A stretch of DNA of 64,000 nucleotides from NCBI RefSeq assembly GCF_963665445.1, contig NZ_OY762276.1, forward strand, positions 3,590,601 through 3,654,600, read 5' to 3'. Below are positions 1-7,308 of the stretch, piece after piece (position 1 is the stretch's first letter; each line of letters starts with the position of its first letter). Below the pieces are notes generated by a model that made no database searches, had not been told where the DNA came from, and saw only the letters and a list, made by a program, of their open reading frames with translations. The stretch is from an uncultured Desulfobulbus sp. GTDB lineage: Bacteria; Desulfobacterota; Desulfobulbia; Desulfobulbales; Desulfobulbaceae. Made by a program: the position numbers and the translations under genes.

Positions 1-401
1 ATAAACGGCTTTTTATCCATAATGTTGGGTTCATCTAGATCGGCAAAGAATTGGTATTTGTGACCGTTCGTAAGTACTCCAATTCTTGCTGCAGTAACGT
101 GAAAATAACGCCTGAGCTGAGCGGCATGGTTATCGTTTAAGTCTGCATCGCTACATTTGCATTCGATCAGCATCGATGGCTTTCCTTCAACCATGATTGC
201 GTAATCGATCTTTTCCCCTTTCTTACTTCCAACGTCTGCTATGAATTCAGGGACAACTTCAGTTGGATCAAAAACGTCATACCCAAGGGTTTGAATAAAC
301 GGCATTACAAACGCTGTTTTTGCAGCTTCCTCCGTTTGAATAGCGACTTTTTGTTTCTCTATTCTTGAGGCAAGGGATGTAAGTTTATCAGCGAAATCCA
401 C
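1..401 (-). CDS. HsdR N-terminal-like (type I restriction R subunit-like) protein, partial
   Basis: About 133 N-terminal codons are visible; the rest lies beyond the left edge. The start is a GTG at 401 with an AAGGGGG ribosome site seven bases upstream. Translation reads as the common nuclease-fold family found as stand-alone HsdR_N proteins of about 350 residues: an N-terminal helix, then TAFVMPFIQTLGYDVFDP, EFIADVGSKKGEKIDYAIM and MLIECKC. The D...ECK pattern matches the PD-(D/E)XK core of restriction enzymes. The family lacks the helicase part of true HsdR, and its role in phages and hosts is not settled; defence or superinfection exclusion is inference. It could be the leftmost prophage gene seen here or a neighbouring defence gene. 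Confidence 0.8.
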   Translation of the reverse strand, partial: MDFADKLTSLASRIEKQKVAIQTEEAAKTAFVMPFIQTLGYDVFDPTEVVPEFIADVGSKKGEKIDYAIMVEGKPSMLIECKCSDADLNDNHAAQLRRYFHVTAARIGVLTNGHKYQFFADLDEPNIMDKKPF

Positions 402-431
402 TGGAATTCCCCCTTAAAAATATATTGTTAT

Positions 432-1109
432 TCAATACCTCTTCTCTTTAGCCACAACCACACCGATGATTCTGAACTCTATGCCTGTCATATCTTTGAT
501 GGGGTAGCGGGGGTTCAGTGGTTTCAGGAACACACTTGATCCATCAAATACGAGCTGCTTGAAGGTAGCCTCGTCCTCCCCATTACTGGCAATTACATAA
601 TTCCCATTTATCGCTTCTTTTTCCGGATCAATGGTGATGATGTCGCCTTCGACGAATTCAGGCTCCATCGAATCCCCGTGAACCACCAGAGCAAAGGCAT
701 TCGGATGCTTGGTCGCCGTTGTATATATCCATTCTTCGGCGAGTCCTGGAAGAAAGGGATCAATCACTTCAGCCCAGTCGCCAGCCTGAACCCAAGAGAT
801 GATAGGAACTCGACTCAAAATGGGTGGGCCTAAGGATACGTTGGACGGACCTAAGGAGTTGGTATCGTCATCAGTATTTTTGCGAACATGGTTTTCACCT
901 GTAAGCAACCAAGCAACAGTTCTATTCACAGCCTTAGCAAGTGCTATCAACTGAGGTCTAGTTGGTTCCCCTCCTTTTAAATACGCAGCAAGGGTTGATT
1001 GAGGGATACCAGAAAGTCTCGATAATGCACTTTGCCCTCCGGCTTCTTTCGTTATTTCGTCCATCCTTTCGATAAACGCCAAATCTGGTTCGACTTTTTT
1101 CCGTGCCAT
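432..1109 (-). CDS. CI-type phage repressor with HTH and LexA-like S24 peptidase domain
   Basis: This 225-residue protein should hold the prophage silent by binding operators, and self-cleave on RecA activation. Residues about 12-70 form an XRE-type helix-turn-helix (QSALSRLSGIPQSTLAAYLKG). A linker follows, and residues about 100-223 are an S24 domain. The autocleavage pair is Ala109-Gly110, the nucleophile Ser147 sits in HGDSMEP, and the general base is Lys184 in ATFKQLV. All three are present, so SOS induction is expected. The ATG at 1109 has no clear Shine-Dalgarno sequence, so translation may be weak or leaderless. Operator-like repeats lie just upstream at 1130-1191, as expected for autoregulation. 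Its length is normal for lambdoid repressors of this class. Confidence 0.93.
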   Translation of the reverse strand: MARKKVEPDLAFIERMDEITKEAGGQSALSRLSGIPQSTLAAYLKGGEPTRPQLIALAKAVNRTVAWLLTGENHVRKNTDDDTNSLGPSNVSLGPPILSRVPIISWVQAGDWAEVIDPFLPGLAEEWIYTTATKHPNAFALVVHGDSMEPEFVEGDIITIDPEKEAINGNYVIASNGEDEATFKQLVFDGSSVFLKPLNPRYPIKDMTGIEFRIIGVVVAKEKRY

Positions 1110-1129
1110 TTTAGATATTTATCATGATT

Positions 1130-1191
1130 TATCGTTAAAACGTTAACAATGATCGTTTTTTCGATTGAAATTCTATCGTTATTTCGCTAAC
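1130..1191. promoter_or_regulatory. Paired operator-like repeats upstream of the repressor
   Basis: Two direct copies of TATCGTTANNNCGYTAAC lie at 1130-1147 and 1174-1191, 44 bp apart, about four helical turns. Each copy is itself a partial palindrome (GTTA...TAAC). A further half-site, GTTAACGATC, occurs at about 1249-1258. Position between the repressor gene and the early genes makes these likely CI or Cro operators. Binding is inferred; no clear sigma-70 promoter could be fixed in the gap. Confidence 0.6.
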
Positions 1192-1233
1192 GTATTTTCA
1201 ACAACGGACATTGACCAGCGCCAAGGAGGCTCC

Positions 1234-1287
1234 ATGTACGAACAGGGAGTTAACGATCGGCTTCCCCTGTCAATGCACGGTCGTTGA
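1234..1287 (+). CDS. Possible 17-residue leader peptide
   Basis: A short frame, MYEQGVNDRLPLSMHGR, follows a strong ribosome site. The initiation context CAAGGAGGC-N3-ATG is identical to that of the genes at 1560 and 1805, which argues that it is or was translated. An operator-like half-site lies inside the frame. It runs into the 3' end of the leftward gene at 1270-1515. It may be a leader peptide or the remnant of a lost early gene. Confidence 0.3.
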   Translation: MYEQGVNDRLPLSMHGR

Positions 1288-1515
1288 TTCGTGAGCTACA
1301 AACCCTTGTCGTTCTAGCTTCAACCACCTGACGATGGCGGGAGCATCTTCCCTGAGCTTGGCGATGAATTCCTCCGAGTCTTTGTCGGAGAGATTTTTGT
1401 CCCAGGAACCACCAGGTTTTGCAGCTTTCATTGTTTTGACGAACTCGAGGATACGGTCGGGTGCTTCACCGGTAACCTCGGAGAGAATCTGTACGAATAT
1501 TTCCTGACAAGTCAT
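1270..1515 (-). CDS. Small hypothetical phage protein
   Basis: An 81-residue acidic, mostly helical protein with no membrane segment. I recognise no named family. The composition and the pattern DRILEFVKTM...EEFIAKLREDAPAIVRWLK look like a real folded protein rather than a chance frame. It reads in the same direction as the repressor and lies upstream of it, so it could be an early lysogeny-side gene. No Shine-Dalgarno sequence is visible before the ATG at 1515, and its 3' end overlaps the possible leader peptide on the other strand. Function unknown. Confidence 0.5.
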   Translation of the reverse strand: MTCQEIFVQILSEVTGEAPDRILEFVKTMKAAKPGGSWDKNLSDKDSEEFIAKLREDAPAIVRWLKLERQGFVAHESTTVH

Positions 1516-1559
1516 TTCGGTTTGCTTGTTGAATTTTTAACAGCCACCAAGGAGGCCCT

Positions 1560-1790
1560 ATGAAATTTTCTCCCGCCGTAAAAAAACAAAAAGCCATCCA
1601 GGCATACCGAAACCTCTCAAGGCAAGGAGAACTCATAGCAGCACACCGTGTACTCCATCTTCTCCAGACGGGGCGTGTCTACCTCGGCCTTGGAGATAAT
1701 GATTTTGCCGCAGAATGCGCCCTTGAGAAGGTCGGCCTTGATGGTGTCCCAGGACGGAATTACATGCGGAATCGATTCTCCATCCAGTGA
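1560..1790 (+). CDS. Small early hypothetical protein
   Basis: A 76-residue basic protein (MKFSPAVKKQKAIQAYRNLS...) starting at an ATG preceded by CAAGGAGGC. The family is not recognised. Its position as the first clear rightward gene after the operator region suggests an early phage protein. The predicted content is helical in the first half and there is no signal peptide. The following gene has the same ribosome-site module 15 bases after this stop, so the two are probably co-transcribed. Confidence 0.6.
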   Translation: MKFSPAVKKQKAIQAYRNLSRQGELIAAHRVLHLLQTGRVYLGLGDNDFAAECALEKVGLDGVPGRNYMRNRFSIQ

Positions 1791-1804
1791 ATCAAGGAGG
1801 CGGC

Positions 1805-1993
1805 ATGAAAGATCTCGATCAATTGACGATCAAGCACACGGCATTTCCAAGATTTTCGGATCTCCTCAACGCTGGCGGCGGTTACAGGCCGTCGCTCGGC
1901 ACATCCAGCAGCACTGAAAAATCCGTGCTCGCCGACGCCTACGACAAGGCCCAAGGACTGAGAGGCGACCGCCGCAAGGCCTTCCGCTTCTAA
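1805..1993 (+). CDS. Small early hypothetical protein
   Basis: A 62-residue protein starting MKDLDQLTIKHTAFPRFSDLL. The ATG at 1805 is chosen over the in-frame GTG at 1787 because CAAGGAGGC ends three bases before it. The C-terminal part is rich in charged residues (DKAQGLRGDRRKAFRF). No family is recognised. It lies between the first early gene and the Cro-like gene, with 15-base gaps on both sides, so it belongs to the same early transcript. Confidence 0.55.
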   Translation: MKDLDQLTIKHTAFPRFSDLLNAGGGYRPSLGTSSSTEKSVLADAYDKAQGLRGDRRKAFRF

Positions 1994-2008
1994 ACTGGAG
2001 GATTGGCT

Positions 2009-2260
2009 ATGGAACTACACAATCTCACCGACCAAATGGCCATCAAGCATGCCCTGGAAAGAAAACTCGGGCATGGGGCGGTCAAGAAAATAGCCGACAA
2101 GTGCGGGGTTCAATTGCCCACGGTTTCCAACGTGATGTCGGGACGCCGCCGGAACACGGCAATTTTGACCGTGATCGCCCGGACGGTCGATCAGCCGGTA
2201 CGCGGGATCTGCCCGGACGGCTCCGAACTGCTGGAAAACATGTTAGCAGATGTACATTGA
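2009..2260 (+). CDS. Cro/Ner-like helix-turn-helix regulator
   Basis: An 83-residue DNA-binding protein. A helix-turn-helix covers about residues 22-50: AVKKIADKCGVQLPTVSNVMSG, with the typical turn glycine and a recognition helix rich in Ser, Asn and Val. Size, position and direction opposite to the repressor fit a Cro-type antirepressor of the lytic side; this role is inferred. The ATG at 2009 follows CTGGAGGATTGGCT. A 51-base gap containing an A-rich stretch separates it from the next gene. Confidence 0.7.
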   Translation: MELHNLTDQMAIKHALERKLGHGAVKKIADKCGVQLPTVSNVMSGRRRNTAILTVIARTVDQPVRGICPDGSELLENMLADVH

Positions 2261-2311
2261 ATACCTAAAAAAAATCAATCTCTTAATCACAATTTAGCAG
2301 GTTGGGGATTC

Positions 2312-2773
2312 ATGTCCATGTCGGAAAATCACCACAAAATGCAACCGTGGCAAGTGTTTCACGCGGCCCGCAAGACACTGGGGGCGAACATTGTGGCACG
2401 CATTTTCAATCGCGAGGTTCGGTCTGCCCATAATTGGGCACAAGACCCGGCCCATACCGAATGCCGCTGCAAGAGCCCGCTGGAATTGCTGCATACCCTG
2501 TTCGAACGATTGGATGCCGCTGGCTCCGGCTACGTCGCCCGGGCCGGACTTGACTATCTGGCCACGGCAATCGATCCGGCGGTACAGGTTGAGGGCATCA
2601 AGGATCCGTTACCAACTATCCACGAAGAAATCCTTGCGGATTACTCGGCAGTGGCGAGGCTTCAGCAAGCGATCGAGGCCGGGGCGGATCTGGGGATTGT
2701 CAACAACCTCAAGAAAGAGGCCATCGAAGAAGTAGAACGCACGGTGGCTCGATATGCGAGGGACCTGAAATGA
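2312..2773 (+). CDS. Phage regulatory protein, possibly CII-like
   Basis: A 153-residue soluble protein. The start MSMSENHHKMQPWQVFHAARKTLG with a following RSAHNWAQDP segment resembles the N-terminal DNA-binding part of CII-type regulatory proteins of phages of proteobacteria. The C-terminal half is helical and ends in a long amphipathic helix (LKKEAIEEVERTVARYARDLK), suitable for oligomerisation. The ATG follows TTGGGGATTC. The gene overlaps the next one by four bases, so the two are translationally coupled. A role in early transcription control is inferred from position; confidence in the family is moderate. Confidence 0.55.
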   Translation: MSMSENHHKMQPWQVFHAARKTLGANIVARIFNREVRSAHNWAQDPAHTECRCKSPLELLHTLFERLDAAGSGYVARAGLDYLATAIDPAVQVEGIKDPLPTIHEEILADYSAVARLQQAIEAGADLGIVNNLKKEAIEEVERTVARYARDLK

Positions 2774-3015
2774 GCCAGCCGTTGACCGAACACACGGCCA
2801 AGGAACTGCTCGTCAAGCTCGACACGTTCCAGCGGGAGATGGCCGAAGTCAAGAAGATGATTGCCGGATGGACACGGGAGAACGCCATGGCCCCCGTATC
2901 GGTCGATGCCTTGGCCTCGGACATGGCAAAAGCCATGGAGATGACCCGCAAGACCGGTGACCGAAAATACGTCAATGAAGCCAAGGCGCGGCTCAAGAGC
3001 GCCGGACGTGGATGA
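2770..3015 (+). CDS. Small helical early protein
   Basis: An 81-residue helical, charged protein without a recognised family. It starts on an ATGA overlap with the preceding gene. The last 20 codons (GDRKYVNEAKARLKSAGRG and stop) recur at 3635-3694 as a diverged fragment, with a leftward gene lying between the two copies. The mainly helical content with heptad-like spacing suggests a partner or oligomer role next to the upstream regulator. Function unknown. Confidence 0.6.
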   Translation: MSQPLTEHTAKELLVKLDTFQREMAEVKKMIAGWTRENAMAPVSVDALASDMAKAMEMTRKTGDRKYVNEAKARLKSAGRG

Positions 3016-3025
3016 GGGGATGAAC

Positions 3026-3514
3026 TCATCGTGCATCAGCATATCTTGCAGCAAATTTTTTGATGCATTTCATTACCTCGTTTTTAGCTGCAAACATCTC
3101 GGCATTGAGGGAATCCGATGAAGCTGAAAAAGCTGTGCGCGCGCTCGTCAAATCTGCCCCCGCGAAACTTTCGACCACGGCGTCATAGTACGCCTGCTGC
3201 ACGAGTATATACCGTTCTAAGGCTTCTACAATCTCGGGGAAATAAAGCTGACAAAGTACGATTGCGGCTTGAGCGTCTTGCGAGGCAGCGAGCTCTTCTG
3301 CGTGCAAAAGAGTGGTTCTCTTGGCCAGTTCAATCGGCCAATGTAGCGACTTTAGAAAATGAAATGTCATCTCCTCGAACTTTTGCCGAAGCAAGATGCG
3401 TTGTTCGTGCCTCCTTTCGGAGGCTTTGTGCAGAAATGAAAAAATTTGCGAGATCACTACACCAAGCAGCGCGGCTGTGGCTGCAATGATGGCGCTTTCG
3501 AGGTCAGTCTTCAT
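3026..3514 (-). CDS. Single-span membrane protein, moron-like
   Basis: A 162-residue protein with one N-terminal membrane segment (residues about 8-30, IIAATAALLGVVISQIFSF) followed by a charged cytoplasmic helical region with heptad-like spacing. The ATG at 3514 is preferred over a TTG four codons earlier. It runs against all neighbouring phage genes and is bracketed by an 87% identical 60-bp duplication (2956-3015 and 3635-3694). These are hallmarks of a cargo gene inserted into the early region. A surface or exclusion function is plausible but not shown; the family is not recognised. Confidence 0.6.
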   Translation of the reverse strand: MKTDLESAIIAATAALLGVVISQIFSFLHKASERRHEQRILLRQKFEEMTFHFLKSLHWPIELAKRTTLLHAEELAASQDAQAAIVLCQLYFPEIVEALERYILVQQAYYDAVVESFAGADLTSARTAFSASSDSLNAEMFAAKNEVMKCIKKFAARYADAR

Positions 3515-3634
3515 GGTGAATCTCAACCCTTGAGTATCAAAAAAAAGCCCCGCCCCCTAGACGGACCTTGGACATGATGCTTGGCGGCATTGCCAGGATA
3601 GTACAGGGGACGGGCACCTGATGCAAACGGAATA

Positions 3635-3694
3635 GGTGACCGGAAGTACGGCAATGAAGCCAAGGTGCGGCACAAGAGCGCTGGCCGTGGATAA
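3635..3694 (+). pseudogene. Duplicated 3' fragment of the gene at 2770-3015
   Basis: Sixty bases match 2956-3015 at 52 positions and keep the reading frame, encoding GDRKYGNEAKVRHKSAGRG and a stop. There is no start codon or upstream homologous part. It marks the right edge of the segment that carries the leftward membrane-protein gene. Confidence 0.75.
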
Positions 3695-3705
3695 GGGAGA
3701 ATGAA

Positions 3706-4512
3706 ATGGATCTGACCGTTGCTGTTTCCGGATCAAAAGAAGTGGAGGCGGCATTGATCGCATTCCCAGGAAAGGCCCTCAGGGCCTGTGCCGTTGCCCT
3801 CAACAAGGCGGGCAAGATCGTCAAAGAAGCCGAGGTCGAGGAAATGAAGTCCGTCTTTGATAACCCAACCCGATACACCCTCAACTCCCTCAAGCTCACC
3901 CCTGCAACGAAGAACGATCTTAAGGCAACGGTCTGGTTCAAGGAGCCGGATCGCATGGGTGCACATTACCTCGTGCCCCAAGTGGAAGGTGGCTCTCGTA
4001 AACTCAAAGGTTTTGAACGTGCCATTGGTGAGGGTGAGCTGGTGCCGGCACTGGGGGCAAAGCTCAACAAAGACGGCAACGTCTCCATAGGGCAGATACG
4101 CCAGATCCTCTCCGTGCTCGGCAAGGCGGAAACGTCCGCAGGCTACATGGCCAATATCACCGGCCGCTCCTGCCGCCGCAATACCAGGGAGCGGGACTAT
4201 GTGATCATCGACAGTAGGCAGCATGGCAACCTGCCCCATGGGGTCTACCAACGGTTTCAGACAGGCGCAGGATTCGGTGCCAAGACCAAGCGCACCTTCC
4301 TTGATCGGTCCAAGTCCTACCAGAAGGGCCGTAGGCGTGGCCGGTTTGCCTCGGTCATTCGATCCAGGGGCCTGCGCCCTATCCTACTTACCGGGCGCAC
4401 CGGGCACCAGGTCAAGCCGCTGCTCGACTTCTATGGCGTTGCCCATCGCACGTTCGATCAACACTTCGAGCCGTTGTTTTGGGATACGCTCGATACGTTT
4501 CTCAAGTCATGA
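3706..4512 (+). CDS. Conserved phage structural-like protein
   Basis: A 268-residue basic protein. The pattern of a 5' helical part, DNPTRYTLNSLKLTPAT, WFKEPDRMGAHYLVPQVEGG and later RPILLTGRTGHQVKPLLDFYGVA recalls a family common in siphoprophages and usually annotated as a minor tail or neck protein. I know the pattern but not an experimentally proven function. It is placed among early genes, upstream of the helicase, which is unusual for a virion protein and could mean a moron or late gene moved here. The ATG at 3706 follows AAGGGAGAATGAA. No signal peptide or membrane segment. Confidence 0.6.
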   Translation: MDLTVAVSGSKEVEAALIAFPGKALRACAVALNKAGKIVKEAEVEEMKSVFDNPTRYTLNSLKLTPATKNDLKATVWFKEPDRMGAHYLVPQVEGGSRKLKGFERAIGEGELVPALGAKLNKDGNVSIGQIRQILSVLGKAETSAGYMANITGRSCRRNTRERDYVIIDSRQHGNLPHGVYQRFQTGAGFGAKTKRTFLDRSKSYQKGRRRGRFASVIRSRGLRPILLTGRTGHQVKPLLDFYGVAHRTFDQHFEPLFWDTLDTFLKS

Positions 4513-4566
4513 TCGGGGGGAAGGAACCCCTCGCCCCCCGTCAGGTTGTCAAGCAGGAGGAGGCCT

Positions 4567-4773
4567 ATGGTCTTGACCGTTCACGGGTCCTCCCCCGGCC
4601 CTCACCACTGCGGGTGTTTCGCGCCCCGGTGTGTGGGTGCATTTAGAAAATTTTGGTGCGTTGCAAAAATGCAAAAAATTCTGCAACAAGGTGGACAAAT
4701 GATTTTCTCAACAAACGTTGCGTTATCAGAGAGTTACCCCTGCAAAACTGTCAATATTTTGGCGGGGGCATAG
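4567..4773 (+). CDS. Small cysteine-rich hypothetical protein
   Basis: A 68-residue protein with the cluster HHCGCFAPRCVGAFRKFWC near residues 13-31, whose His and Cys residues could bind a metal. The ATG at 4567 has a strong AGGAGGAGG ribosome site, better than the in-frame TTG at 4546. It ends three bases before the helicase gene, so the two are likely translated from one message. Function unknown. Confidence 0.5.
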   Translation: MVLTVHGSSPGPHHCGCFAPRCVGAFRKFWCVAKMQKILQQGGQMIFSTNVALSESYPCKTVNILAGA

Positions 4774-4776
4774 CCT

Positions 4777-6393
4777 ATGGCTGAGGATAGTATGGCGGGC
4801 AAGGTAATCGACCGTGCCCGGGAGCTGGAGCAGGAAGAAGACCGGCTGATGGACCTGGAGGACGACTTCGTCAAAAGCTGCCTGGATGCCAACGAACGTG
4901 GGGACGGAGTGCTGTACGCCACCTTACACAAGGGGCGGTACCTGTTCAACACCACCCCAAAGGACGGGGCATGGCTGCGCTGGACCGGGATAGTCTGGGA
5001 GCCCGATGATTTCCGCGACGCCTTCAAAGCGGTCGAGGCGGTAGCCCTCCAGTATGAGCAACGGGCGCTGGACCTGTTTGCTGAGGCCGAAAAGCTGGAA
5101 GAAACGGGCAAAAAGGAAACGGCCGAACAAGTGTTGGATCTGGCCAAGCTGTACCGGAAACGGGTCAACCGGCTACGAACCGAGAACGGTGCCAAGAAAC
5201 CGCTGATCTGGGCACCGGTGGTGGAAAAGAGCATGGCCTGCCGCGAGCTGGAGTTGGACCGGCAACCGATGCGGCTCCCCTGCGGCAACGGGGTGATTGA
5301 TCTCACCGCAGGCGTGCTCCTGGATGGCGATCCGGCAGACCTGATGACCAAGGCCATCGACGTGAACTACCTCAAAGATGCCGACTACACGGATTGGCAC
5401 AAATTCGTGGTCGAGGTCTGCGGATCGGAAGCGGTGGCCGACTTTCTCAAGCGCTTTTTCGGCTATGCCCTCACCGGCCACAGTTACGAGCAATACATCG
5501 CGGTGTTCATAGGTGGCGGCCGTAACGGCAAAGGCGTGCTGTTTTCCTGTATCGGCTCCGTTCTCGGGCCATATTACCACGTGATCAGCCCATCGATGAT
5601 CACGGAACAGCGGTTTGATCCCTCACCCAACGCGGCCAGCGAGCACAAATATGCTCTGCACGGCAAAAGGCTGGTGGTGGCCGGTGAATCCAAACGCGGC
5701 CAACGGATCGACGCCGGCCAGGTCAAGGGGCTGACTGGTGATGACAAGGTCGAATGCCGCCCCAACTTCGGCAAGATGTTTGTTTTCGATCCAACCCACA
5801 CCCTTTGCCTGCACACCAACCACATGCCGGTTGGCATGGGATCCGAGTTCAGCCTGGTGCAGCGGCTGCTCAAGATCGATTTCCCATGGGCCTATGTCGA
5901 CGATCCCGAGGCTGAGGCCAAGAAATTCCCACCCATGGCGGACAAGTTCCGCCAAAAGGACAAACACCTCAAGGACCGGTTGATGCAGAACCGGGAAGGC
6001 ATCCTCAAATGGCTGGTCGAAGGCTGCCTTGAATGGCAGCAACGCGGCCTGGATCCGCCCCAGGAGATTCTGGACTCGGCCGACGAACTGGCCAAGGCCG
6101 AAGACTACCTCACCGAGTTTCTCAACGACAGCCTGCTCCCCTCACCCGACGATCCGGACCGGGAAATCGGCTTTCAGGGCCTTTATCAGTGCTTTCTCTG
6201 GTGGTGGGGCCTCAACCAGGGAGACCCCAAAAAGGCGCCGGCCAACCGGACGCTGGCCAAAGCCATGCGTGAGCGGGGATATACCCTGGAAAAACGTGGA
6301 GGGAAGATCTATGTGCGCGGAGTTTTGTACCATCCGGAGCTGTCCAGGGAGATGCTGCGCGATGACCAAGCGCCTCATCCTGCCTCATCCTAG
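4777..6393 (+). CDS. P4-type SF3 replicative helicase
   Basis: This 538-residue protein should unwind the phage origin. An N-terminal helical region precedes the D5_N-like part (about 140-235, with the conserved LPCGNGVIDL motif). The Walker A loop is GGGRNGKG at about 246-253. The GKRLVVAGE segment and HTLCLHTNHMP correspond to the Walker B and sensor regions of the SF3 helicases of P4 alpha and D5 proteins. The C-terminus (about 440-520) looks like a winged-helix origin-binding domain. No N-terminal AEP or TOPRIM primase is evident; a separate primase is encoded at 7672. Iteron-like repeats begin within its last codons, consistent with self-adjacent origin recognition. Start: ATG at 4777, three bases after the previous stop. 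Confidence 0.88.
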   Translation: MAEDSMAGKVIDRARELEQEEDRLMDLEDDFVKSCLDANERGDGVLYATLHKGRYLFNTTPKDGAWLRWTGIVWEPDDFRDAFKAVEAVALQYEQRALDLFAEAEKLEETGKKETAEQVLDLAKLYRKRVNRLRTENGAKKPLIWAPVVEKSMACRELELDRQPMRLPCGNGVIDLTAGVLLDGDPADLMTKAIDVNYLKDADYTDWHKFVVEVCGSEAVADFLKRFFGYALTGHSYEQYIAVFIGGGRNGKGVLFSCIGSVLGPYYHVISPSMITEQRFDPSPNAASEHKYALHGKRLVVAGESKRGQRIDAGQVKGLTGDDKVECRPNFGKMFVFDPTHTLCLHTNHMPVGMGSEFSLVQRLLKIDFPWAYVDDPEAEAKKFPPMADKFRQKDKHLKDRLMQNREGILKWLVEGCLEWQQRGLDPPQEILDSADELAKAEDYLTEFLNDSLLPSPDDPDREIGFQGLYQCFLWWWGLNQGDPKKAPANRTLAKAMRERGYTLEKRGGKIYVRGVLYHPELSREMLRDDQAPHPASS

Positions 6394-6637
6394 CTCATCC
6401 TAGGCCGTCCTGATGACGCAATTTATCGAAATGAATGCAGAAAATCCGAGAACAGGACGACAGGACGAGATTCGCGGGCGCGCACACGGAAATTTTTCAT
6501 GAACCATGGTTGGCAATTTTTTCCATGCGCGCACATCACATATTTCATCCTACGTCATACTAATTACATCATCCTATAAGAATCATTAGAGAAAACTAAA
6601 CAGGACGAGAAAAGACGAACCAGGACGAGCAGGACGA
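6375..6637. other. Putative replication origin with phased iterons
   Basis: Thirteen copies of TCRTCCT or one-mismatch variants occur in 263 bp. Forward copies sit at 6375, 6385, 6395 and 6405 (exactly 10 bp apart) and at 6545, 6555 and 6569. Inverted copies (AGGACGA) sit at 6454, 6462, 6602, 6612, 6622 and 6631. An AT-rich stretch (about 6489-6600) and a GCGCGCACA direct repeat (6478 and 6527) lie between. Position next to the SF3 helicase gene fits a P4-like origin. No confident gene lies between 6394 and 6688. Confidence 0.65.
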
Positions 6638-6688
6638 AAGCAAATGAACGATCAAACCCCGCAAAAAATGCACAAAGCCTTCTTTCTG

Positions 6689-6967
6689 TCAGACGACAGC
6701 AAGTTTGCAGCCAAGTGCCCTTGTCACTTTGACGATGGTTTCAAACCTCGGCTTGCCTCCCTCTGCGAGGGATTTGTACAGACTGGCGCGGGTAACACCA
6801 GATTTTTTGGCAATCTCGCTCATTCCTTTGGCGCGGGCGGCAGTGTTCAGGGCATGGATGAATTCCTCTTCCGTGCCCTCTTCGAGCGCAGCCTGCAAAA
6901 ACAGCCTGATGTCTTCATCGGAATTCAGGTGTTCGGCAACATCAAAAGGGGTGGTTTTCAGGACCAT
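6689..6967 (-). CDS. HigA-like antidote protein without its own toxin
   Basis: A 92-residue protein of the probable-addiction-module antidote family: an N-terminal TTPFDVAEHLNSDEDIRLFLQAA segment, then an XRE helix-turn-helix (MSEIAKKSGVTRASLYKSLAEGGKPRFETIVKVTRALG). The ATG at 6967 is used; an upstream TTG at 6982 overlaps the preceding gene. Family members normally follow a HigB/Gp49-type RelE-fold toxin, but here the gene follows a different antitoxin and its usual partner is not present. It is the third gene of a leftward operon and may act as an extra regulator or cross-antitoxin; that is inference. Confidence 0.8.
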   Translation of the reverse strand: MVLKTTPFDVAEHLNSDEDIRLFLQAALEEGTEEEFIHALNTAARAKGMSEIAKKSGVTRASLYKSLAEGGKPRFETIVKVTRALGCKLAVV

Positions 6968-6978
6968 AGGGACACCAA

Positions 6979-7308
6979 TCAATGGAGCATCGGTTCGGTG
7001 ATGCCCATGGCTCGTGCTAATTTTTCGCGCGTGGCTTTACGGGTTTTGTGTTCTCCGGATTCGATCTGGGAGAGTGCGGCCTGGGTGATACCTGCCCTGG
7101 ATGCAACCTCTTCTTGGGTGAATCCCAGATATTCGCGCCAGGCACGCACAGGGGTTTTCCCGCCCTCGATGACGGCCCCGACTACCTCGTTGGGAATCAG
7201 TCCGGCCGTGACGCTTGTCTGCTTGATCCATTGTTCATACGGAACGACCGCAAAGGCAGGCTTGCCGGATGCATCTTTTATGATCTGGATATCAGTATGT
7301 GCGTTCAT
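6979..7308 (-). CDS. XRE-family antitoxin of a RelE-type pair
   Basis: A 109-residue antitoxin. The N-terminus (VQIIKDASGKPAFAVVPYEQW-like) resembles the short Phd/YefM-like lead found in HTH antitoxins that pair with RelE toxins, and residues about 60-105 are a helix-turn-helix (FTQEEVASRAGITQAALSQIESG). It overlaps the upstream toxin gene by 17 bases, an arrangement that couples translation. It should neutralise the toxin and repress the operon. Toxin-first order is typical of HigBA-type modules rather than RelBE. Confidence 0.88.
   Translation of the reverse strand: MNAHTDIQIIKDASGKPAFAVVPYEQWIKQTSVTAGLIPNEVVGAVIEGGKTPVRAWREYLGFTQEEVASRAGITQAALSQIESGEHKTRKATREKLARAMGITEPMLH

Noticed and set aside
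3537..3560. Terminator on the minus strand (G/C-rich then T run)
   Set aside because: The G/C-rich stretch does not form a stem, so the T run alone is not enough.
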